This document shows positions 31,165-39,153 of a stretch of 64,000 nt of DNA, piece by piece. Position numbers and translations under genes: made by a program. The notes below the pieces were generated by a model, which worked only from the letters and a program-made list of their open reading frames with translations, was not told where the DNA came from and ran no database searches. Source of the DNA: Micromonospora ureilytica (GTDB lineage: Bacteria > Actinomycetota > Actinomycetes > Mycobacteriales > Micromonosporaceae); the NCBI RefSeq assembly GCF_015751765.1, contig NZ_JADOTX010000001.1, positions 4,774,001 through 4,838,000 on the forward strand. The letters are read 5' to 3'. Numbering within the stretch: position 1 is the first letter of the stretch; every line of letters starts with the position of its first letter.

Positions 31165-32070
31165 TCAGCGGAAACGGGCCTCGCGGACGCTGTTGCCGCC
31201 GTCCACCACCAACATCTGCCCGGTGATGTACGAGGCGGCCGGCGAGCAGAGGAAGCTGATCGCCGCGGCTACCTCGTCCGGCGTGCCCGGTCGCCCCACC
31301 GGGGTGCCCAACCCCTGCTTGATCTCGGCCATGGTGGACGCCGCGGTGTAGATGGTGCCGGGCGCCACCGCGTTGACGGTCACGCCGTCGGCGATCATCT
31401 CCATCGCCAGGGCCCGGGTCAGCCCGACGACCCCGGCCTTCGCCGCGGCGTACGCGGCCTCGGTGGGCAGGGCGTTGACCGGGCCGGCCGTGGCCGAGAG
31501 GTTGACGATCCGACCCCAGCCCCGCTCGGCCATCCCCCCGATGAACGCGCGGCTGCACAGGAACGCGGTGGAGAGGTTGCGGTCGATCTCACCGCGCCAC
31601 TCGTCGTAGGTCAGCTGCGCCACCGGCCGCAGCACCCCCTGGCTGGCCCGACTGGCCAGGCCGGCGTTGTTGACCAGCACCTCGACGTCGCCCAACTGCT
31701 CGGCGACCGCATCGGCCAGCGCGCCGACCTCGGACTCGTCGGTCAGGTCCGCGACGAAACCGGTCACCCCCAGCTCGGTCGCCCGCTCGTGGATGCGTCG
31801 GGTGGTGGAGACGATGGCCACCCGGGCGCCCAGGTCGGCGAGTCGCCGGGCGGTGGCGTACCCAATGCCGTCCGGGCTGCCCGCGCCGGTGACCAGAGCG
31901 ACCCGCCCGTCGAGGCGCATGGTGACCGGGTCGGTGAGCGCGACCGGCTCGTCGGGGCCGGGGTTGCCGGCCGGGGCGGCCGTCCGGGCGCGCCGGGCCG
32001 CACCCGGGCGGCTGACGTCCCGTCGGGGTCGGCTGCCGGAGCGGTCCGCGGCGCGCGCGTCGTATGCCAT
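31165..32070 (-). CDS. SDR-family oxidoreductase
   Basis: A 301-residue chain if ATG 32070 (AGGA eight bases upstream) is used; an internal ATG at 31920 would start [14 protein letters not shown], where homologues usually begin, so the first 50 Arg/Pro-rich residues are doubtful. The NAD(P) loop is [15 protein letters not shown], with a two-residue insertion common in some SDRs. [12 protein letters not shown] (catalytic Ser region), [14 protein letters not shown] (Tyr-x-x-x-Lys) and VAPGTIYTA follow, ending [15 protein letters not shown] and [12 protein letters not shown]. It is a classical SDR of the 3-oxoacyl reductase type; its substrate is unknown. Confidence 0.88.
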   Translation of the reverse strand: MAYDARAADRSGSRPRRDVSRPGAARRARTAAPAGNPGPDEPVALTDPVTMRLDGRVALVTGAGSPDGIGYATARRLADLGARVAIVSTTRRIHERATELGVTGFVADLTDESEVGALADAVAEQLGDVEVLVNNAGLASRASQGVLRPVAQLTYDEWRGEIDRNLSTAFLCSRAFIGGMAERGWGRIVNLSATAGPVNALPTEAAYAAAKAGVVGLTRALAMEMIADGVTVNAVAPGTIYTAASTMAEIKQGLGTPVGRPGTPDEVAAAISFLCSPAASYITGQMLVVDGGNSVREARFR

Positions 32071-32188
32071 GCCAGCGATCCTGCCCGTTACGACCGGCCC
32101 GAGCAACGCGGCACCCGGAAGCGGGGGCGTCGGGTTTGGGCGGCGCTGGCTACCCTGTCTCCGCACCCCGACCTGACGGAGAGTTCGC

Positions 32189-32773
32189 ATGACCAATCCC
32201 CCGCCGCCCGGCAACTGGACCGATCCCACGTGGTCGGCCCAGCCGTCGAGCCCCGCACCGGACCCGACCCTTGTGGCCGGTCAGCCGGTGCCCCCGCAAC
32301 CTGGCCCGGTCGACCCGTACGCGCCCGACCCGTACGCCCCGACCCCATACGCCCCGGACCCGTACGCCCCGGTCGACCCTTACGCCGGCGCGAAGCAGCC
32401 AGCGACCCAGCCAATGCCCGGTTACGCCCCGGCCGGTTACGCCCCGGCCGGTTACGCCCCGGCCGGTTACCCGCCGCAGTACCCCGGCTACGGCTACCCG
32501 CAGCCGCCGAAGACCAACGGGCTGGCGATCGCGGCGTTCGTGCTGGCCCTGATCGGTTTCACGTCCTGCATCACCGCGCCGATCGGCGCGATCCTCGGGC
32601 ATGTCGCGCAGAAACAGATCCGGCTCAGCGGCGAGGGCGGCGCGGGGATGGCGAAGGCCGCCATCATCGTCGGCTGGATCCTCACCGGGTTCCTGGTGCT
32701 GGTGATCGCCGGCTACGCCGCCGCGATCATCTACGCGATCGCGACGAGCGACAACAGCAGCAGCAGCTACTGA
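32189..32773 (+). CDS. DUF4190-type Pro-rich membrane protein (paralogue)
   Basis: A 194-residue protein that shares the layout of the 30595-31137 gene: a Pro/Tyr/Ala-rich N-terminus ([19 protein letters not shown] and [15 protein letters not shown]), then two helices around the conserved [20 protein letters not shown] segment ([20 protein letters not shown] and [20 protein letters not shown]) and a Ser/Tyr end. ATG 32189 has GGAG eight bases upstream. The tandem GYAPA units are encoded by three exact 15-base repeats at 32420-32464. The function is unknown. Confidence 0.88.
   Translation: MTNPPPPGNWTDPTWSAQPSSPAPDPTLVAGQPVPPQPGPVDPYAPDPYAPTPYAPDPYAPVDPYAGAKQPATQPMPGYAPAGYAPAGYAPAGYPPQYPGYGYPQPPKTNGLAIAAFVLALIGFTSCITAPIGAILGHVAQKQIRLSGEGGAGMAKAAIIVGWILTGFLVLVIAGYAAAIIYAIATSDNSSSSY
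32420..32464 (+). repeat. Three exact 15-bp tandem repeats inside the DUF4190 gene
   Basis: The unit GGTTACGCCCCGGCC is present three times in succession (32420-32434, 32435-32449, 32450-32464), with no base changes. It encodes GYAPA in phase, and exactness at the DNA level suggests a recent slippage expansion. Confidence 0.9.
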
Positions 32774-32848
32774 CCGGCGGGCGGGCCGGCGTACCGCCGA
32801 TTGTCGAGCCGGATCGACAGCCGGCGGCTGTCGTCCCGGCCCGGCCGG

Positions 32849-33805
32849 TCACTGCTCCGGTGGGGTGAACGACGAGGTACGGCTCATCCCGGCCGCCCGG
32901 CCCTTGGCGGCGACCACGAGCGCCATCTTGCGGGACGCCTCGTCGATCATCTCGTCGCCGAGCATCACGGCGCCGAGCCGGCCGCCGGCCTCCGAGGTGT
33001 AGTGCTCGTACGCGTCGAGGATCAACTCGGCGTGGTCGTAGTCGGCCTGCGCCGGCTGGTAGACCTCGTTGGCGGCGTCGATCTGGCCCGGGTGCAGCAC
33101 CCACTTGCCGTCGAAGCCCAGCGCGGCCGAACGCTTGGCCACCTCGCGGAAGGCGTCGACGTCGCGGATCTGCAGGAAAGGGCCGTCGATGGCCTGCTTG
33201 TCGTGCATCCGCGCGGCCATCAGGATCCGCATCAGGATGTAGTGGTACGGGTCGCCCGGGTAGTCCGGGATCAGGCCGCCGACCACCATCGACTTCATGT
33301 TGATCGACGCCATGAAATCGGCCGGGCCGAAGATGATGGTCTCCACGCGCGGGGAGGCGGCGGCGATCGCGTCCACGTTGACCAGACCTGCGGCGTTCTC
33401 GATCTGCGCCTCGATGCCGATCCGACCGACCTCCAGGCCGATCGTCTTCTCGATCTGGGTGAGCGTCAGGTCCAGCCACTGCACCTGGGCGGCGGTCTGC
33501 ACCTTCGGCAGCATGATGCAGTCCAGGTTGGCACCGGCGCCCTCGACGACCTCAATGACGTCCCGGTAGGTCCACGGGGTGGTCAGGTCGTTGACCCGGA
33601 CCACCCGGGTCTTGCCGGCCCAGTCACCCTCGTTGAGGGCGGCCACGATGTTCTTGCGCGCGTCCGGCTTGGCCAGTGGGGCGACGGCGTCCTCCAGGTC
33701 GAGGAAGACCTGGTCGGCCGCGAGCCCCTGAGCCTTGCCGAGCATCTTCACGCTGGAACCCGGCACGGCGAGGCAGGACCTGCGGGGGCGACCGACTGCG
33801 GCCAT
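32849..33805 (-). CDS. HpcH/HpaI (CitE-type) lyase, candidate malyl/methylmalyl-CoA lyase
   Basis: A 318-residue TIM-barrel lyase. ATG 33805 has AGGAG eight bases upstream and gives the conserved start MAAVGRPRRSCLAVPGSSVK. Motifs: DQVFLDLEDAVAPLAKPDAR (acidic metal ligand), RVVRVNDLTTPWTYRD, LDCIMLPKVQTAAQVQWLD, IGIEAQIENAAGLVNV (Glu) and IIFGPADFMASI, then FDGKWVLHPGQIDAAN. These are the CitE/Mcl elements. The N-terminus and length agree with the lyase of the actinobacterial ethylmalonyl-CoA pathway, which cleaves (3S)-malyl-CoA or beta-methylmalyl-CoA. It is divergent from the SDR gene at 33913. Confidence 0.87.
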   Translation of the reverse strand: MAAVGRPRRSCLAVPGSSVKMLGKAQGLAADQVFLDLEDAVAPLAKPDARKNIVAALNEGDWAGKTRVVRVNDLTTPWTYRDVIEVVEGAGANLDCIMLPKVQTAAQVQWLDLTLTQIEKTIGLEVGRIGIEAQIENAAGLVNVDAIAAASPRVETIIFGPADFMASINMKSMVVGGLIPDYPGDPYHYILMRILMAARMHDKQAIDGPFLQIRDVDAFREVAKRSAALGFDGKWVLHPGQIDAANEVYQPAQADYDHAELILDAYEHYTSEAGGRLGAVMLGDEMIDEASRKMALVVAAKGRAAGMSRTSSFTPPEQ

Positions 33806-33912
33806 GGATGCGCTCCTTCCAGCGTCCGGCGGGCATGCCGACGCCACCTGACGACAGATCCGAGACCTTAACGATCCCAAAGGGCGTTGTGACGCCACGG
33901 TAACCTCGCGCC

Positions 33913-34758
33913 ATGACCGGGGTGAATGGACCTGTGGAAGATCTCACTGGGCGCCGACTGGTGGTGGTGACCGGGGCCAGCTCCGGCATCGGACTGGCCG
34001 CCGCCGTGCACCTGGCCTGCCGTGGCGACCAGGTGGTACTGGTCGGGCGGGACCCGGCCCGCCTCCAGGCCGCCGCCGAGCGGGTACGGGAGAACTCCGG
34101 TGAGCGTCCGGAGCTGTTCCGGGCCGACTTCGCGATCCTCGACGACGTACGCCGACTGGCCGAGCAGCTTCGGGCCGCGTACGACCGGATCGACGTGCTC
34201 GCCAACAACGCCGGCGCGATCGCGCTGCAACCACTTGTCACAGTCGACGGCTTCGAGATGTCGATCCAGGCCAACCACCTGGCCCCGTTCCTGCTCACCA
34301 ACCTGCTCGCCGACCGGGTGGACCGGCTCGTGGTGACCGCCTCCGGCGCGCACCGCTTCGGCGCACTCGACTCGGACGACCTGAACAAGCCCCTGCGTGA
34401 CTACCGGCCGATGGGCGCGTACGGCACAAGCAAACAGGCGAACATCCTGTTCACCGCCGAGGCCGCCCGGCGTTGGCCGGGCATGTTCGCGTACAGCTTC
34501 CACCCGGGGGTGGTCCGCACCCGGTTCGCCAACGACAGCAGGCTCGTCGCGTTCGGCATGCGTTTCATGCCCTTCCGCAGCCCGGAGAAGGGCGCGGAGA
34601 CGCTTGTGTGGCTGGCCAACCAGGAGCACTCCCGGCTGATCAACGGGGGTTACTACGTGGATCGTCGGCCGCGTCGGCCCCTTCGGAAGGCGGCCGATCC
34701 GCAACTCGCCGCCCGACTGTGGGCGGCGAGCGCCAAGGCCGTCGGTCTCGATGACTGA
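33913..34758 (+). CDS. SDR-family oxidoreductase (retinol dehydrogenase-like)
   Basis: A 281-residue protein with ATG 33913 and no clear ribosome site, possibly leaderless. It has LVVVTGASSGIGLAAAVHLA, VVLVGRDPARLQAAAERV, DVLANNAGAIALQPLV, LVVTASGAHRFGAL and the catalytic YGTSKQANILFTAEAARR. PGVVRTRFANDSR is the usual substrate-loop region. The spacing and motifs match the short-chain retinol-dehydrogenase-like group of actinobacteria; substrates are unknown. The next gene overlaps by eight bases. Confidence 0.88.
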   Translation: MTGVNGPVEDLTGRRLVVVTGASSGIGLAAAVHLACRGDQVVLVGRDPARLQAAAERVRENSGERPELFRADFAILDDVRRLAEQLRAAYDRIDVLANNAGAIALQPLVTVDGFEMSIQANHLAPFLLTNLLADRVDRLVVTASGAHRFGALDSDDLNKPLRDYRPMGAYGTSKQANILFTAEAARRWPGMFAYSFHPGVVRTRFANDSRLVAFGMRFMPFRSPEKGAETLVWLANQEHSRLINGGYYVDRRPRRPLRKAADPQLAARLWAASAKAVGLDD

Positions 34759-35044
34759 CGTGACCGGCGTGCTGACACTTGTCGCGATCGTCGAGTTCGC
34801 CGCCGGGGCCGAGGCCGCCGGGCAGCGTTACGAGGACTCCGTGCTGGCCCTGCTCGGCCGGCACGGCGGCCACCTGGAACGGCGACTGCACGGCACCGAC
34901 GGGCGGGCCGAGGTGCACATGATCCGGTTCGACGACCGGGCCGGGTACGAGTCGTTCCTCGCCGATGCGGACCGGGCGGCCCTGCGAACCGCCCTCGGCG
35001 AAGCCGCTCCGACGACCCGGGTCATCGAGGTGCACGAAGCCTGA
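34751..35044 (+). CDS. Small DUF1330/ABM-like protein
   Basis: A 97-residue protein whose ATG overlaps the upstream SDR stop by eight bases, so it is translationally coupled. The fold appears as a ferredoxin-like dimeric alpha/beta barrel: VLTLVAIVEFAAGAEAAGQR, RYEDSVLALLGRHGGHLERR, GRAEVHMIRFDDRAGYESFL and TTRVIEVHEA. This resembles DUF1330 or antibiotic-biosynthesis-monooxygenase-like domains. No catalytic residue can be named. A role beside the SDR in small-molecule metabolism is plausible. Confidence 0.75.
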   Translation: MTDVTGVLTLVAIVEFAAGAEAAGQRYEDSVLALLGRHGGHLERRLHGTDGRAEVHMIRFDDRAGYESFLADADRAALRTALGEAAPTTRVIEVHEA

Positions 35045-35113
35045 CCCTCAGCGGCGGCAATCGCCCGGCGGGCGGCGCCGGAGCTCCGACCGGGACGAGC
35101 CACGGATTTTCCG

Positions 35114-35164
35114 GCAATCTTGGACAGTTTCCGTTAGCTGCTAACGGAAACTGTCCAAGATTGC
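35114..35164. repeat. Perfect 24-bp hairpin with a 3-base loop
   Basis: The arms 35114-35137 (begins GCAATCTTGGACAGTTTCCG) and 35141-35164 are exact complements around CTG. The DNA is more AT-rich than its surroundings. It lies 70 bases past a gene end and 114 bases ahead of the P-loop gene. It could be a terminator, a cruciform site or a dispersed palindrome; no T run follows. Confidence 0.75.
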
Positions 35165-35277
35165 TTCAGCAGCACGCACCCGCAGAGGTGCAAACCTGCG
35201 TCTTCCCTCACTTCATCACGGGGCGGCGGGCGAGAACAAGACTTGATCTTGGCGCATCCGGCGGTCAGGGTCGAGGC

Positions 35278-35922
35278 ATGGAGTTCGATGCGACGGCCAC
35301 CGCACGCCGGGCCCTCTGGATCGGCGGTGGGCAATGGGCCGGCAAGTCCACGGTCGCCGTCAACCTGGCCCTTCGACACGGGCTTACCGCTTACCTCTAC
35401 GACCGACACGATGCCCGCGGCCACGACGATCGGCGCATCGCCGACCAAGTCCGGCGGGGAGAGTCACCGGCAAGCCCTGACCCGGACGCTGTCTGGGTCC
35501 GCACCGATCCAACCCGGATGGCAGCCGAGACGCTGGCCGGCTTTGCCAGGCGCTTCGCCTGGGTGCTGGACGACCTGAGCGCGCTGGTGCCCGGCCGGAG
35601 GCTGGTGGCAGAGGGCTGGGGGCTGCGGCCGGAGCTGGTGGCACCGGTCGTCGAGTCGGTACGGCAGATGGTTGTCCTGGTGCCCACCGCCGAGTTTCGC
35701 GCCCACCAGCTCACCCGACTGCCTCGGGCCAGCAACGCCCTAGCGGGGGTCAGCGACCCAGAGCGGGCCAACCGCAACCGGTGGAAGCGGGACGAACTGG
35801 TGGCGGTGGATGCGGTGGCGCAGGCCGAAGCGCTTGGCGTACGGGTCGTCGAGGTGGACGGGAGCCTCGACGGCGAACAGCTGACCGACCTGGTGGCCGA
35901 GCACTTCGCGGCGTACCTGTGA
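35278..35922 (+). CDS. P-loop kinase-like ATPase of unknown role
   Basis: A 214-residue protein from ATG 35278. The Walker A loop is WIGGGQWAGKSTVAVNLAL (GxxxxGKS/T). A hydrophobic segment ending in two Asp, FAWVLDDLSAL, may be Walker B. Later basic segments (NRNRWKRDELVAVDAVAQAE) resemble nucleoside or small-molecule kinases. The frame is open further upstream, but that part overlaps the hairpin and is not supported. No named family is recognised. Neighbours (palindrome upstream, EamA transporter convergent downstream) say little about its role. Confidence 0.72.
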   Translation: MEFDATATARRALWIGGGQWAGKSTVAVNLALRHGLTAYLYDRHDARGHDDRRIADQVRRGESPASPDPDAVWVRTDPTRMAAETLAGFARRFAWVLDDLSALVPGRRLVAEGWGLRPELVAPVVESVRQMVVLVPTAEFRAHQLTRLPRASNALAGVSDPERANRNRWKRDELVAVDAVAQAEALGVRVVEVDGSLDGEQLTDLVAEHFAAYL

Positions 35923-35928
35923 CGTTCG

Positions 35929-36873
35929 TCAGTCGGCCAGCGGGGTCGGGTCGGCCGGCAGGGCGGTGGGTTCGCTCCGCCGGCCGCCGAGCACCACCAC
36001 CGCCACGCCGGCCAGCAGCAACGCCATTCCGAGCAGCGCGTACGGGCGGGGCAGTTGACCCAGCCAGGCCCAGCCAAGCAGTGCCGCGCCCGGCGCCTCC
36101 AGCAGGATCAGCACGCTCACAGTCGTCGCCGGGATCTTCCGCAGTGCGTAGTTGAACATCGAGTGCCCGAGCAGTTGGGCGCCGGCCACCAGGGCCAGGA
36201 TGGCCAGCCAGCTACGCCCGTCGAACCCGGTCAGCCGTACGCCACCGGCCAGGCACAGGGCCAGCAGGATCAGTGCGCAGATCCCGTAGCAGATGGTGGT
36301 GTAGGTGGTGGTGCTGATGCTGGTCCGCGCCCGTTCCCCGAACGCGGTGTAGACGGCGGCGAACACGCCGCCGGTCAACGCCAGGACGTCGCCGAGGACG
36401 GCCCGGCCGGAGACTCCCACGTCCACCCCAGTGGCGACCGCCGCGCCGCCGACCGCCACCGCGATGCCGATCCACACCAGCCGGGGCAGCGGACGCCCCT
36501 GGGCGCGGGCGATCAGCCCCTGCCAGACCGGCTGGGTGGCGACCAGTGCGGTGGAGGTGGCGACCGAGGTGAGCTGGGCGCTCGGCACCCAGGTCGCGAA
36601 GTGCCCGGCCAACGCGACCCCGGACAGAGCGCAGAACAGCCCCTCCCGCCGGCCCGCACCCACTGTCAGCGTGCGGAACTCGGCGCGACGTCGAACCAGC
36701 GCGAAGGGGCTCAGTACGGCCACCGCGAGCAGGTTGCGCCAGAACGCGATGGCCAGCGCGGGGGCGGCCGCGTACGCGATCAGCGGCGCGGACGACGACA
36801 CGGCGACCACGGCCAGCCCGACCGCGCCGGTGGTCAGCGGATCCACTGTCGGCCGAGGTAAAGGTGGGGGCAC
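35929..36873 (-). CDS. EamA/DMT-family transporter
   Basis: A 314-residue integral membrane protein with ten helices arranged as two EamA halves. The first half includes AVGLAVVAVSSSAPLIAYAA, ALAIAFWRNLLAVAVLSPFAL and SVATSTALVATQPVWQGLIA. The second includes GDVLALTGGVFAAVYTAFGE, LAILALVAGAQLLGHSMFNY and TVSVLILLEAPGAALLGWAW. The pattern matches DMT superfamily exporters of metabolites; the substrate is unknown. It is divergent from the HAD hydrolase gene and convergent with the P-loop gene. Confidence 0.92.
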   Translation of the reverse strand: MPPPLPRPTVDPLTTGAVGLAVVAVSSSAPLIAYAAAPALAIAFWRNLLAVAVLSPFALVRRRAEFRTLTVGAGRREGLFCALSGVALAGHFATWVPSAQLTSVATSTALVATQPVWQGLIARAQGRPLPRLVWIGIAVAVGGAAVATGVDVGVSGRAVLGDVLALTGGVFAAVYTAFGERARTSISTTTYTTICYGICALILLALCLAGGVRLTGFDGRSWLAILALVAGAQLLGHSMFNYALRKIPATTVSVLILLEAPGAALLGWAWLGQLPRPYALLGMALLLAGVAVVVLGGRRSEPTALPADPTPLAD

Positions 36874-36979
36874 GGGACGTAATCCTCACACGTATGACGG
36901 TCAGCACGGAGGGTCATCGCTCCGTTACGATCACGCGGTTCCGCGCCGGCGACCCTCGACCGCCCGGAGGCGTTCCCCC

Positions 36980-37699
36980 ATGCCCAGCTACCAGGCGGTG
37001 CTGTTCGACTTTTTCGGCACCCTGACCCGTTCGGTGCAGCGCGGCGTCGCCCACCTCGGCACCGCCGAACTGCTCGGGTGCCACACCGACACGTTGACCG
37101 AGGTGCTGGATCGTACCTACTACGAGCGGGCCACCGGCCTTCTCGGCAACGCGGAGGCGACCCTGCGCTGGGTGTGCGCCCAGGCCGGCGTACACCCCAG
37201 TGACCAGGCGGTGCGGGCGGCCGTGGCCTCCCGGCACCGGGCGGTCCGCGCCGACACCTGGCTGCGGGCCGACGCGGTGCCGGTGCTGGCGGCCCTGCGC
37301 CAGCGCGGCCTACGCACCGGCGTGATCAGCGACTGTACGCACGAACTGCCGGCCTTCCTGCCGCAGCTCGCGATCGCCCCGCTGCTCGACGTACGGGTCT
37401 TCTCGGTGCAGGTCGGGCGGTGCAAGCCGGACCCGGCGCTCTACCTGACCGCCTGCCAGCGGCTCGGGCTCGCCCCCGGCGACTGCCTCTACGTCGGTGA
37501 CGGCGGCAGCCAGGAGTTGACCGGCGCCGAGCGGGCCGGGATGACCGCCGTCCGGCTCGCCGCACCGGATCTGGCCACGCACCTGGTGTTCAACGCCGAC
37601 CGGGACTGGCGCGGCCTCACACTCGGCACCCTGGGCGAGGTGCTCGCCCTCGTCGACGCGGACGCGGCGGTCGCGGGCGTCGGCGGCCGGGCGGGCTGA
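36980..37699 (+). CDS. HAD-superfamily hydrolase
   Basis: A 239-residue protein. ATG 36980 has CGGAGG nine bases upstream. HAD motifs: motif I AVLFDFFGTLT, motif II TGVISDCTHELP, the motif III Lys in VGRCKPDPALYL, and motif IV CLYVGDGGSQELTGAERAGM. In motif I the usual second Asp (DxDGT) is Phe, as in dehalogenase-like and some other HAD groups that lack the acid needed by phosphatases. The cap is helical (C1 type). The substrate is unknown. It is convergent with the hypothetical gene at 37708. Confidence 0.88.
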   Translation: MPSYQAVLFDFFGTLTRSVQRGVAHLGTAELLGCHTDTLTEVLDRTYYERATGLLGNAEATLRWVCAQAGVHPSDQAVRAAVASRHRAVRADTWLRADAVPVLAALRQRGLRTGVISDCTHELPAFLPQLAIAPLLDVRVFSVQVGRCKPDPALYLTACQRLGLAPGDCLYVGDGGSQELTGAERAGMTAVRLAAPDLATHLVFNADRDWRGLTLGTLGEVLALVDADAAVAGVGGRAG

Positions 37700-37707
37700 T
37701 CAGTTGA

Positions 37708-38220
37708 TCAGCGGCGGCGGACCCGGTGCAGGCGGAACGGTTTGCGGGTGGCCCGGACCGCCGGAGTCGCCCGGGGCGGCTCGGCCTGCGCGTCGGCCGG
37801 CAACTCCGCTCCGGCCAGCGGCGTACCGGCCGGAGCGAGCCGGTTCACCGCGCATCCGTCGGCGGCCCACCGGGCCACCAGGTCGGCTGTCGGACCGGGC
37901 GCGTTGAGCCGCTTCGCCGCCACCAGCGGCGCGGTGATGTCCCACGCCTCGGTGCCCGGCTGCAACCGGCTCACCCGCGCCGGCCAGGTGACGATCCGAC
38001 CGCCGTGGTCGCCGCGCAGGGTGACCTGGGCCTCGGTGGCGTCGGCCAGACCCGGTGCGGCCTGCTCGCCCGGCCCGCTCACCACCAGGAGCGCGCCCTC
38101 CAGTGGGGCGCACCAGAGCGCGAGCGCCGGCCCGCCGGCAACGCTGATCCAGGCCACGGCGGCCTTCTTCATCGCCTCGTCGACCAGTGGGGTGCCCCCG
38201 AGGGCTTCCTCGTCCGTCAC
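37708..38220 (-). CDS. Conserved hypothetical protein
   Basis: A 170-residue protein. GTG 38220 follows GGGAGG by about eight bases; the frame opens slightly earlier. The core repeats the pattern AAVAWISVAGGPALALWCAP, EGALLVVSGPGEQAAPGLAD and VTLRGDHGGRIVTWPARVSR, a beta-rich fold that resembles small actinobacterial proteins of the split-barrel kind, but I recognise no named family. The end is basic (RKPFRLHRVRRR). It ends a minus-strand run after the PhzF-like gene. Confidence 0.68.
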   Translation of the reverse strand: MTDEEALGGTPLVDEAMKKAAVAWISVAGGPALALWCAPLEGALLVVSGPGEQAAPGLADATEAQVTLRGDHGGRIVTWPARVSRLQPGTEAWDITAPLVAAKRLNAPGPTADLVARWAADGCAVNRLAPAGTPLAGAELPADAQAEPPRATPAVRATRKPFRLHRVRRR

Positions 38221-38250
38221 ACCCGCATCCTCCCGCATCGGTGCCTCCGC

Positions 38251-39120
38251 TCAGCCCACGAACGGCGGCACGGCGATCTCGCCCCGGGCCACCGGCATCA
38301 CCTGACCGGCGACCGTCGCGCCGACCGCCACCCCGTCCGCCGCGGTGACAGTGCAGGCCAACGCGGACGGACGGTTCATCTCCACACCCTGACGGACCGC
38401 GTACTCCGACCGCCCCTCGCCGGGCAGCAGGCCACTCGCCACCAGCCAGACACCGAGGCCGAGCGCCGCCGAACCGGTCGCCGGGTCCTCCGGAACGCCG
38501 ATCCCCGGCACGAAGACCCGGGCATGCGCGGTTTGCGCGGCCGCGTCCCAGGAGAAGACGCTGACGTGCGACACCCCGTACCGCTGCGCCACCGCCGGGT
38601 TCACCCGGGCGCGGGCCACCGACTCCGGCCGCACCGGCAGGTACGGGAACTCCAGCCCGCAGCCGGCGACACGTGGGGCGGGCCCGATGTGGTCGTCGGC
38701 TACCAGCCCGGCAATCTCCAGCAACGGCTCCGGGTCCAACTCCGGCCCGAGGGTCGGGGCGCCCCCGGTCAGCGTCGCCCCGGACGCGGTCACCTCGATC
38801 GGCAGCACACCGGCCCCGCACTCCTGGGTGACCTGCCCCACACCGAACATGCCCCGCCGGCACGCGGTGACCGCCGCGCCGACGCTGGGGTGCCCCGCGA
38901 ACGGCAACTCCTCCACCGGTGTGAAGATCCGGGCCCGGTAGGTGATGCCGACCTGGGTCGGCGGCAGCACGAACACCGTCTCGGAGAGGTTGAACTCCAG
39001 CGCGAGCGCCTGCATCTGCTCGGTGGCCAGCGCCTCCGCGCCGAACACCACCGCCAGCGGGTTGCCGGCGAAGGGGCGGTCGGTGAAGACGTCCACGATC
39101 TCGTAGGCCAAGGTCGACAT
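38251..39120 (-). CDS. PhzF-family isomerase/epimerase
   Basis: A 289-residue protein with the diaminopimelate-epimerase-like fold. ATG 39120 has no ribosome site, and only 33 bases separate it from the divergent MgtE-like gene, so the message may be leaderless. It starts LAYEIVDVFTDRPFAGNPLA. The active-site Glu lies in LEFNLSETVFVLPP. TPVEELPFAGHPSVGAA and VPEDPATGSAALGLGVWLV are signature segments. PhzF isomerises DHHA in phenazine synthesis, but most relatives act in other, unknown pathways; no phenazine genes are nearby. Confidence 0.92.
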   Translation of the reverse strand: MSTLAYEIVDVFTDRPFAGNPLAVVFGAEALATEQMQALALEFNLSETVFVLPPTQVGITYRARIFTPVEELPFAGHPSVGAAVTACRRGMFGVGQVTQECGAGVLPIEVTASGATLTGGAPTLGPELDPEPLLEIAGLVADDHIGPAPRVAGCGLEFPYLPVRPESVARARVNPAVAQRYGVSHVSVFSWDAAAQTAHARVFVPGIGVPEDPATGSAALGLGVWLVASGLLPGEGRSEYAVRQGVEMNRPSALACTVTAADGVAVGATVAGQVMPVARGEIAVPPFVG

Positions 39121-39153
39121 GTTGATAAACCCTAGGCGCTTAGGCTGGTGCCC

